From positions 18,812,039-18,876,038 of the forward strand of contig JAVTVX010000019.1 in assembly GCA_033439265.1 (NCBI GenBank): a DNA stretch of 64,000 bases. Reading direction: 5' to 3'. This document shows, piece by piece, positions 54,561 to 64,000 of this stretch. The notes under the pieces were generated by a model that searched no databases, was not told the origin of the DNA, and saw only the letters and a list, made by a program, of their open reading frames with translations. Source of the stretch: Dillenia suffruticosa (Eukaryota > Streptophyta > Magnoliopsida > Dilleniales > Dilleniaceae). A program made the position numbers and the translations under genes. Positions within the stretch are counted from its first letter, which is position 1, and the number at the start of each line of letters is the position of its first letter.

Positions 54561-56005
54561 CGTACTGTATTGCAGTTTTCCTCTGTTCAGTATAGCTAGT
54601 ATCCGGTTTTTACTATACTTGACTGTCTCTAGAAAAAATGAGAAACTAGGAGCGTGACAAAGTAAACGATGTTGATGCCTAGATTTCTAAATCATGATAG
54701 AGAGAGGAGAGAGAGAGAGGAGAGAGAGTGACCTGGGAAACAGAGGAAGCAAGAACAGGATCAGATGTGTGCGCGTGAAAGAGAGAGAGAAAGAGAGAGA
54801 GCTAACGAGGATGAGATGAGAAATATGAGGGAGAAGGGGAGGGGTTTGATTGATAGGATTAGGGATTTCTTGGGGCAGTGGACAAACTAATCGTTGGAGG
54901 TTGAAAATTAGGAACATTGGATTTCTTGGGAATAAAAGAAAATCCAAATTGGAGTTCGATATTGGCCGACTTTATTTGTTTCTAAACAAATGTGCTACAT
55001 TCATTTTTAGGTGGCGGGAAAATAGATGGCAGGCGGCGTATATGGGTTCTTTTTTCCGGCCAGGCTGCTTATTTCTGACTTATTTTTAATCTCCTCTTGC
55101 GGGCCATTTTTTTTTTCTCCATTTTGTGTTTGTGCAATGAAATCCATAAGAACAATACCAGCTTCAGTCTGGACAAACCAACTATTGGAAATTCAAAATT
55201 AGAAACATGGGTTTACTTGGCCATGGTGATGCAGGCGGAAGCAAATTCACCATGCTTTATATATATCCAAGAAACGGGACATCTGACGCTATATTTTCCC
55301 AACCCTTTTTAGTACAAAGGAAAATGATTGCAATTCAATTGATTTTCGGTACCAAAACCTAATCATTCATAGCTACGAGAAAAGTTTGAACACATCAAAA
55401 CAAATCTTAATCATTCGATACCAATTTTTTTAATTAACAATTTTTAGTACTAAATTTTTTTAAAATTTTATATTTTCAGGATCTATAATTGCTGCTATGA
55501 TCTCCATGAATATTGATAAGGATAGAAATAATAAAATAACCCATGATGCAAAGGCCGAAATGCTAAAGATAAGCAAATTCCCTGCAGAACTCTCTAAGTA
55601 CACATAGAAATTAAAAAGCTTTTTCAAATTAATTTGCCAGGAAAAAGGCAGTCACACACAAAGCATCCCCAGAATCGACCATCAAGATCAACACAAATAG
55701 TATACATAAAAGGTCCTATGGATCAGATCCCTATACCATTCTTTTAATTTACACAAACCCATTAGTGGCCTTCTCGGCACTCTGGAATTTAATAAAACAC
55801 ATCAGTTCTGCCATGAGAGAGCTAAACATACATGTAAAAATCAGCCAGTCAGTTACTCACGGTTTCAGATTTGTCACACTCGTCTATCTCCTTTCCCTTT
55901 GCTAGTGTTAGGAGTAGTTTTGGGCTAGGAAATTATGCCAAAACTACTGCAATTCGCATGGTACATTTTCAAATACAATAGGAATTACCCGGCTCTTTTG
56001 TTGTG
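54561..56005. other. Intergenic stretch and bZIP 3' flank
   Basis: A GA-rich block (54697-54800) is followed by a short imperfect duplication: GACAAACTAATCGTTGGAGG..GAAAATTAGGAACAT near 54880-54920 against GACAAACCAACTATTGGAAA..CAAAATTAGAAACAT near 55161-55200. The 3'UTR of the bZIP gene should occupy its right end. No other gene is supported. Confidence 0.5.
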
Positions 56006-59000
56006 TCAACCAGCAGGCACTGCATCTGCCCTAGTACTTGTGTCCAGAAGTTGGCGGAGTTTGATGCCAGAGTTTGAGTTTTTCTCGTACACGTCACCGT
56101 CAACCTCAGCATTTCGATCAATGGCACCAGAGTTGTTAACTCGCGAGAGAAGATTCTCAGTACTCACAGGGTGGCCTTGCTTGTCATCAGCATTACTAGA
56201 AATTATTTCTTTAGTTTGTCCTAGTTGTGCGGCATTCAGTTTCTCCTGCAAATTGGAGCCTCTCTGTAAGCTACCAGAGTATGATGCATAAACTCCGAGA
56301 GGCATAAGATGAAAAGAAATATATATATACTGTACCATTAATGTAGTGTTTTCAAGTCTCAGTTTCTCTGAGTTCTCGGTTAGCCGGCTAATCTCAGATT
56401 TGAGTGCCATGTTCTCAGAAGTGAGAGATTCAACTTTCACTGCAAGTTCTTCCGTCTCAGCCTGGAGTAGGAAAGAGACAGTAAATAGCAACACATCTCA
56501 AGACCACAGGGTAATACACTAAGAAAGCTTGCCTTACCTGCTTCCTCAACCTTGACCTTCTAGCAGATTCTCGGTTCGATTGTTTTCTTCTTTCACGTTT
56601 GAGCTCCTTCTCATTCTACAAAGACCGAGAAGTATAAAACAATAATTTGAGCAAGTCAAAAATTTACTTAGCATAAAAAATGCTAATGTTTACTTTGGAC
56701 AAGGCACGCTTATGAAATAAGATGAAAGAGCAAAGAATATAGTTAATAACTATGTTGAGCCAAGACTTCTAGAAATGACTGTATCTGTGTCGTGCATATC
56801 CGACACGGTTCTTAGACATGACATAGAATGCCGCTCTTAAAACTAGTGTAAATTTTTTTGACTTTTCCATGTCGCCGTGTTATATCTTTTTGTGCCGGTC
56901 TTCCCTGTCAGTGTCCATGCTTCATAGAGTAGTAATGATTGACAGAGAAAGAAGAAACAGCATTGAGAGTTTACCTGTATCCAGGCTTCTGGCGGCAACA
57001 CAGCACAAGGTTGAGGAGTGCTAACTTCATTTGGCTTTGAACTCACGCAGGTAGGGTTCTTTAACTCCAGTGCAGTACTCATGCCAGAAGGCACTGATGT
57101 TCCAGCCACTTTTCCCATGCCATTAGGAGCTACAGTCATACCAGAAGCCTTCTCTAAAGTTCCATTATCCTGTATGCCAGTTTTCTGTGTGTGTGTCTTT
57201 CCATCTCCACCTGTTGATATAGTTATTGAGCTCATTCTAGAAGTTGAATGTCAATCAACACAATACTAAAGATAACTACCTTTAGTTCCTCAATTTTTCT
57301 TGCTCGTCACTAATTAATTTAGGGTGAAATGTTGTGAAGGGGTCAAGAATCCCCTCTTATTTCACTAAATCATCAGTTAAGTTTTGCACAAAAATTTCTT
57401 CCACAAGTATTATCAGGCTAATCCCTCAGAAGAAATCATAACTCTAGAAAATTGGATACCAAATAAAAGTCAATATTAATAATAAAGAAATGTCAAACAC
57501 TAATTAAAAGCCAGATTTAGTTGAGAGAAAGCACGTGAAATTTCATAAACCCGAGTCTTGATTATTCAGCTAGCTCTTAACAGAATCATAATTATGACTG
57601 TAACACTTCTATTTTTATCATAGCCAGTACAGCTTCTTCTCTTTTTCTCAACTATTCTTCCTTCTTGTGTGGCCTGGACATCCCAAACTTTTAGGAGTCA
57701 ACTCGGATTCTACCTGGGCATACGCAATATCTAAATTTATACTCCATCAAGGTTTCCAAGGTTTCGAAAAAGAAAGAAGTATGATAGGAAAATCTTTGAA
57801 GCCAATGCAGTCACTGCAGTTCAAAGGACTGGCTTATATGACACTCTCAATATTGATTTTCCTCAGAAGCTACATTATAACAGACGTGCAACACAAAAGG
57901 TTGCTTAGAATGAAGTAAAGAATGCAGTCATACCAGTGGTTGGTGTTCCCTCACGGCTCCTTTTCCTTCCATTTTGACTTGTCTGCAATAAGATTGATGA
58001 TGGAACTCGTCAGTCATCACTAAATTCTGAAGCATAAAAATACCAACTATGAGGGAAGAAAAAAGACTGACATCACATGCACCTATTGTGTTACATGAAA
58101 GTATTAAGAATCCTTACCCCTGCTGTATTGCCATCACTTCCATCACAAGAACCTTCATTCTCAGCACTGTTCAAAAAGGCATAGTTAGAGTTCCACAAGG
58201 CACATTTTAGTATTAAAAGTCCCAGAGATTTGTGCATCTACTTATACATGTTAAAGAGGACACTCTTCAGTATTACAAAAAGTAATTAGATTGAACCCAA
58301 TACACTGATTGACATCTGGACTGGGTGAGAAGGAATTGAAGAAAAATAAAGAGAAAAAGAAAGATGGTTCTGATTGTTTGCTTCACCTTACAGAAATTTT
58401 AAAGTGATAAAAACTAGGACATTGACCAACTCTAGTCCTCAGTCTGACAAAAGGAAGTTGCAGCTTTACTAAAAATGCTAAAATATTATCAAATTTCGAC
58501 AATAAATTAGAAGATATCTATCTTCATCTCAGCCAATTGTCCACACGAAAGTACAAGATTACAATTTTCTTTCGGAAGTCATTCTAATTCATTTCCTTCA
58601 TAAAAGAATGGAGCAATGGTGTTAGTTTATCTAACCTTTGACAGTCGGCCGCACCCTCAGCCCTCTCTGTGTTACCATTGCCTATTGACATTGCAAGCCC
58701 ATCAAAGCCTTTCAACTTTTTCATTAATCCTCGGTCTGAATTGGCAGGTGACTTTGCAGGTGTTTCCATGTTCAATGGCGTGGCAACCTGCACTACCATA
58801 AAATTGTTAGATGCAACATGTACTCCTAAATTCTTATGCTATCAGAGAAATTCACTTGGAAGAGTTTAATGAGAAATTACAGTACCAGGAAATCACTTAC
58901 AGCAGGCGATGCAGGAACCCCATGCCCATGTGATTGTGATCCCTAGGATATTGCAAAATAATCGGAAAACATATTAGATTATCTCAATTACATCACAGGG

Positions 59001-59959
59001 CTGATCATAATAAGAGCAATTCAATAACTAGAATCACAATACTGACAAAAAATGCACTTTTATACAGGTAAAGAGAAACCCTCCTTAATGACTCATGCTA
59101 ACTTCCATTGGTTGTATCAGAAAAATCTTTAACTCTTAGAACAACTCTAAGTAGAGCAGAACGTAAACTAAAATAAAAGCTTCAAAAGAGCACATAGAGT
59201 TTACTAAACATGATAGTGCACACTTACAAAAGAAACTGCAGGATGCGCATAAACTCCTCCAGGAGAATAGATTGCAGCATACGCAGGACCGTAAGGTGGC
59301 ATCATATGCTAAGAGCGAAATTGTAGCATGTAATTCTCAAGTTAGAGATAACGGGCAAATAGAAAGAGAAAGGCAAATCACACTAGATGAATCGTCTCTA
59401 AGCTCATACCTGCGGTGGGGCCCACATATAAGGATAAGGAGGATGACCTGATGCCACTGCTGAGTTGAAATATGGTGGAATAGCAACTCGAGGGCCATAA
59501 TATGCCTGAAGATGTAAAAGACCAGCTTTAATCATAATCACAAATTTCAAGGAAGGAAAACACCAAATCCTCTTCCTAAATGAATATGTTCATTAATAAA
59601 TCTTAAGCAAAACTGAACATATGTGGATGGAACAAGTAAATAACCTGCATGGCAGCCCAATCAGGATACACATGGATATTGGTCTGATCCTGTAAATCAA
59701 ATGGGATTGGTTAATACTCATTCGATTTTCATCTTAACTACAGAAATGCAACTAGACTATGCCCCCCACCCAAAAAAAGTAAATATAGTTGTTAATTACT
59801 TCTTAGATGAGAGTAATTGCACGTTTTTATTATCCAGCTAATTGAGGTTCTCCAAAGTTATCAACAAAAAAACATTGGTAATGTAACTTCAAAGCTTACT
59901 GGTGCAGGAGAAGATGAGTTTTCAGCCTTAGAAGGCTTTCCCTCTTCACTGTTCCCCAT
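56006..59959 (-). CDS. GBF3-like: G-box binding bZIP transcription factor, GBF3-like
   Basis: Nuclear group-G bZIP factor that binds CACGTG G-boxes as a dimer in ABA, stress and light responses. Twelve coding exons: 59959-59900, 59689-59645, 59505-59410, 59308-59228, 58942-58901, 58787-58636, 58166-58118, 57982-57934, 57210-56975, 56615-56538, 56461-56336, 56245-56006. All are GT-AG and in phase, giving 417 aa. Visible: N-terminal proline-rich MFMR region (DQTNIHVYPDWAAMQAYYGP and PPYPYMWAPPQHMMPPYG, about 21-110); LMKKLKGFDGLAMSIGNGN (about 129-147); basic region RKQSNRESARRSRLRKQ with Asn284 and Arg292 in N-x7-R spacing; leucine zipper Leu302, 309, 316, 323, 330; conserved LLSRVNNSGA and a RADAVPAG end like Arabidopsis GBF3. 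It is longer than Arabidopsis GBF3 (382 aa), mainly in the linker before the basic region. Intact. Confidence 0.97.
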
Positions 59960-60033
59960 GGTGAAGCACCTAAGGAATGACTTCTAGACTGATGTCAAGA
60001 TCTTCTGCGCTTACTCTTTTCTAAAAGTCTCAG

Positions 60034-61776
60034 CTGCATTAAAAGTAGATATGTCAAGTATGTGCTGAGCCAAAACGCCAAAGCATATGTGGACTATAAA
60101 GGCACCGGGAATAGAACATGAGAAAAAGTTGCTCAGGAAAAAAAAATGGCTAAAACATCTATGTAAATGTCAACAAGTCAACTGAGACACTAAAGTTTCA
60201 TACTCCACAGGACAATTGACAGAATCAAGATTCAAAGGATTTACATGGTAGATCTGGTATTATTAATCGATAGCTACAAAAATCCAAACAAAAGACAAGG
60301 CCGGGATCAATATAATACAGCAAGGTATGAATAACATCCTTTTATGCATATTCCATTTCCACAGCTTAAAATGAATCAGTTGCCAAACATCAGAAGAACT
60401 ACTTGAGTAATTGAAACTGGAGGAAAAAGAGCAGCAACATTGATACCCAGAAAATCCAAATTACAAGAATTAAAGAAACAACAAAAACTGCAGGCAAAAA
60501 GCGCTTCTGAATGTTGTAACGGGATCATAATCTGCCGGCAAGTAAAATCAGTCACCTGACTCATCTCGTTTGTCCATCCAAGAAGTAACAACAAAGATAA
60601 TTTAAGCGCCACTTGATGGATAACATAATCTCTAGATCCCTTCAAAAGGATGATTTACATGAACATAAAAAGGTGATTACAGCAGATTATCTTTCCACTA
60701 AGCTGAGATTGGTGGGGCATCTGAACTGGGTTTAGTAACATCGATGAGGAAGAAGAGAACAGTATCTACAATTGCAACTTCATCTAAATTTTCTGAACCA
60801 CCAATTCTGTTCTAGAAACAGCCGTATAGAATTTCCTACAGGTAAATATTGCCAAGAATGAACTTATAGTCTCTATGTGGAAAACTTGTAGCAAATGGAG
60901 GTCCACTTTCCATAACCCAGAAACGTAGCGCCAGTATAACTTTACTTCAAGCAAATAAATAACTCAGCAAACAACTCCACTGTCTGAACGACAAATCTGA
61001 AGCTTAATATACAACCTAAAAAGCACTGTAGTCCCAGAAACAACATTAACCCTCCATAATAACATTCTGGATACATGATCTTGAGAAGAACATTTTTTTT
61101 ATATATATAAAGAGGAGGGCTAATCAGCAGATCAGTAAAAACTATTGGCAAAACCATTAGATCTGCATGACTACTATTAATTATTTTTAATCCAGACCAT
61201 CAAATTCAGAATTATTTTATTTTTCTCTTTAAATTAAGATCAGGGTTTTTCCCTGTTTACATGACTTAATCTGAAGATGGAGTTAATTTATAAATAGAAA
61301 AATGAAATTTGAAGTCTATCAAAGATTGATGGGGGTAGTAGTGTAATTTGGTTCTACCCATTGGCTCCAAGAAAGGGATGGGGTGGTTCATTAGAAGGAT
61401 CACCAAATCAGTCACCAATGGGTCGTAGGGGTCATCAAATGACAATTTTACCCCTACAGTGCACTCAAATTTGCAATTGTTTTTCACTGCTTCAACAAGA
61501 ATTTGCACTTCCCAACCAATTTTATTTTTCTATTCACCTGAAAACGATTGCTTTTTTTTTTTTTTTCAAATTCAAATTCAATCCCTCAAATATCATTAAC
61601 ATAGACACTTTTCATTCTCTGCAATTTCTCTACCCAACCATGAAATCTATTACTTTAATTTCCTCAAAACAAGCAAAATTTGGATGCGGCTCTAAAACCA
61701 AATGCCCATAATTTAGAACCTTTGAGGAATCTAAAGGAATAAATTATAAAATACATGAAAAAGATTCAAAACATAC
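60034..61776 (-). other. 5'UTR intron of the GBF3-like gene
   Basis: On the minus strand a CATCGCAG/GTATGTTT donor (exon end 61777) and an AATGCAG/CTGAGAC acceptor (exon start 60033) bracket 1.74 kb; the leader then runs 73 bases to the ATG. The presumed first exon (about 61777-61930) is CT-rich. Long leader introns often raise expression in plants; that is inference here. Confidence 0.6.
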
Positions 61777-61961
61777 CTGCGATGAATTAACACCGTAAAA
61801 GCTGAGAAACAAAACCTTAGCTTCTCAAGTTCTGCATTTCTCTCTTTAGAAACGGAGGGAAAGAATTAGAAAGAAGAGTTTTTCTGCCTCTGCAGTGAGA
61901 GAGAGAGAGAGATGAAGAAAGAGGGGTGGGGGGAGGGGGGAGAGGGTTGCCAAGCTAACAT

Positions 61962-62435
61962 CCACGTCATGATACACGTGTTCGAAATATATTTTTTTGC
62001 ACAATCATTGTACAAAAATATGTACCACTTGGAATAACCCTCTTGAAATAAAAAATAATCCTTTATTCTAAAAAATTATAATTTTAAATACATATTTTTA
62101 ATATAAATTTTTAATTTTATCCCCTTATACGTATGGATTCCACTATGGACTTAAAATTTTCGCTAATATTATTTTTAATTTTTAATTTTTAATATTTTTT
62201 TTTCCTTTCAATAAAATTACTTTATGTGGGTGCATTGGTGTGTACAAGGGATTGTTGAGTTGGCTGTCGATATCCGCAAGGGACAAAATATGATAATAAT
62301 TTATTTAATACTTAATTCCTAGTCATCCTGGACCGTACACGTGGAGAGAGAAGACTCGATCTACACGTACAACGCATTTGGTTAGGGTTTATTGAAGGGC
62401 CAACTAATTTCCAACCCGTCATGTGGCTGACGTGG
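61962..62435. promoter_or_regulatory. ACGT-core cluster (G-box, ABRE, TGACGTGG) in the GBF3-like promoter
   Basis: Upstream of the CT-rich leader lie CCACGTCA (61962-61969, minus strand TGACGTGG), palindromic CACGTG (61975-61980), ACACGTGG (62337-62344) and TGACGTGG (62428-62435). These are G-box, ABRE and G/C-hybrid elements, the very sites bound by this protein family. A TATATTT word on the minus strand near 61988-61994 could serve as TATA box. Confidence 0.6.
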
Positions 62436-64000
62436 TCCTATGTTTTGGAATTTTAAATTAGGAAAAAGAGAATCGCAACATTTAATTGAATTGGATAGGT
62501 CATTTCACATCCGCCCGTGGGAAGTTACCTTCTTGTTGTGCAGGAGAAGGTCGACCGACTCGACTCCTCAAGGCACAACATGAGATAAGTAAGATCCAAA
62601 GAAAATATGGATTGAGCACAGGAGTGGGGCAGTGCTTAAGTTTTTATCCACATGACATGAAAATATGGATCGTTGAAAGTCAAATAATGAGACTTGTTTG
62701 GTTGATTTCAGTAATTAAAAAGACGATTAAATATGTAAGCAATGGCAGGGTCACTTACTTTAATGGGAATGGCGTGCTTTAATTTGCTGACCTTTAAGCA
62801 ATCACCTCTGGCAAATGATTTCCTCATTGGGCTTTCTTTCTTTGCTTTCCCACCCCCTTTGTAGAGCTCGAACCCATGCCACAATTTTTTTTTTTTTTTT
62901 TTTACTTAACGTCGTTATTTAAAAATCTAACCATTTAAATAATCATAAAACCAATTTAAATATAAATTTTTTTTGTTACGTAAAAATTTAAATCATGAAT
63001 CTCAGGATTGAGTGAGGGAATTATGACCACCAGATTGTCCCTTTGGGGACAAAGATAACTCTTTTTCATTTTCAAAAGTCAAATTCAAAATTTTGATTAA
63101 TGTAATTTAAAACTCATGTCCACCATTATGAGTTATCAGGCCCATTAATTGCATAGAAAAAAACAGAAAAAGAAAAAGAAAGAAAAAAATAATGGATTAC
63201 TTTTATTATTATAGGTAACATGGAAGCATGAGACTGAATTTTCTTATGGTAGTAGATTTACTCATTTGACACGATCATAAATCATATGTCTCGTTGCAGT
63301 AAAATGACTTGACTTATTGTTATGTCGGTCGTATAATCCAGTTTTTATATAATGCCACATTTTGTCACAGTATTGCCATGTTAGACATCTATTTATAATA
63401 TTTTAAATAAAAAAATTATTCATTTACTAAATACAATTTACATCCGTATTTCTGAATTATATCAAATAATGTAATTTTAGACAAATTTAAAAGTTAATTA
63501 TAAATCGTAATTAATATAAATATTATTTATTGAAAATTTTTACAAATAATTGACTCAATTAAAATTTATCACCAAAAAGCTATACAATAAAAATAAAAAG
63601 AATATAATAAAAAATAAAATTTGAAATAATATCTACAAAACACATCTCTCTCATAATAACATAAAATCTAAATTCATAATTCAACGACAAATGAAAAATA
63701 CTTATTTGAAATTATATCGAAATTATGTGAACAATCTTATGTCTCGTTGCAGGCGGTTAAATAAGTCGGGCGGACGGGTCGGGTTCGCGTCTTCTTGCTT
63801 ACCGCTACCGAATAGCGTCACGTCAGGTTATAAAAGTTGTCGCTTTGAGATTTTTTTTTTCCTTAAAAAAAAAAAGAATTAATGAATTTTCAATTTAGAA
63901 AGTTGTCTGCTGCGTAGCACTTGCCAGCCGGCTCAGGGGCAATAGGGTAATTTAATTTGTAGGACCCACACAGTGCCTATTCGGAGAGCACTCTCCTGCT
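62436..64000. other. AT-rich intergenic right edge
   Basis: No supported gene. It has a T-run at about 62885-62903, and a 15-bp exact direct repeat (TATGTCTCGTTGCAG) at 63285-63299 and 63738-63752 bracketing 438 AT-rich bases. The GC-richer end (63755-63850 with TATAAAAG at 63830-63837, and 63905-64000) may be the promoter of a gene beyond the window. Confidence 0.45.

Noticed and set aside
62486..62782. 98-codon plus-strand frame
   Set aside because: No domain and low-complexity surroundings; close to the GBF3-like promoter and without codon-use support.

Overview
This is plant nuclear DNA, most likely from a eudicot and possibly a woody one. The evidence is: long AT-rich intergenic stretches, genes split by GT-AG introns (up to about 4.4 kb), a plant-type initiator tRNA-Met gene, plant U6 snRNA genes with an upstream sequence element, an Au-type SINE with a clear target-site duplication, and remnants of LINE, Copia, hAT and CACTA elements. 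The species cannot be named from sequence alone.

Layout. 1-1.1 kb: decayed LINE reverse transcriptase. 1.1-4.6 kb: AT-rich intergenic DNA holding a short U6-derived fragment. 4.9-12.2 kb (minus): ubiquitin-conjugating enzyme E2 of the UBC8/10 group, 148 aa in four exons; its large intron carries a hAT remnant with a second hAT-like MITE nested in it. 12.3-17.0 kb: very AT-rich DNA with a fold-back element. 17.0-19.0 kb (minus): LEA_2/NHL membrane protein, probably ending in a 16-nt terminal exon 1.2 kb downstream. 19.4-25.5 kb: transposon territory (Copia remnant, a CACTA element with intact 3-bp target duplication, an old SINE). 25.5-32.9 kb (plus): exosome subunit RRP41, 241 aa in 11 exons, with two Au-type SINEs in opposite orientations in its introns. 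34.4 kb (plus): tRNA-iMet(CAU). 35.5-39.5 kb (minus): glucose-6-phosphate 1-epimerase-like protein, 318 aa in eight exons. 40.5-46.8 kb: a cluster of a second, tRNA-derived SINE family, three of them young with 8-16 bp target duplications, plus decayed relatives. 47-54.6 kb: old segmental duplications; the clearest is a tandem pair of about 2.5 kb, each carrying one U6 gene. 56.0-59.96 kb (minus): G-box binding bZIP factor of the GBF3 type, 417 aa in 12 coding exons, with a 1.7-kb 5'UTR intron and a promoter rich in ACGT-core elements. 62-64 kb: AT-rich intergenic DNA.

The five protein genes are unrelated housekeeping or regulatory genes (protein turnover, membrane/stress, RNA decay, sugar phosphate metabolism, ABA/light-type transcription) and do not form a pathway. 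All exon models were built by hand from splice consensus, frame continuity and family knowledge. I found no convincing new biological system. The most interesting structures are the U6 pair (a near-identical tract stopping at the U6 5' end, with the TATA box lost in one copy), the U6 fragment flanked by 17-bp direct repeats, the tRNA-like segment inside the CACTA element, the SINE cluster, and the LEA_2 micro-exon.
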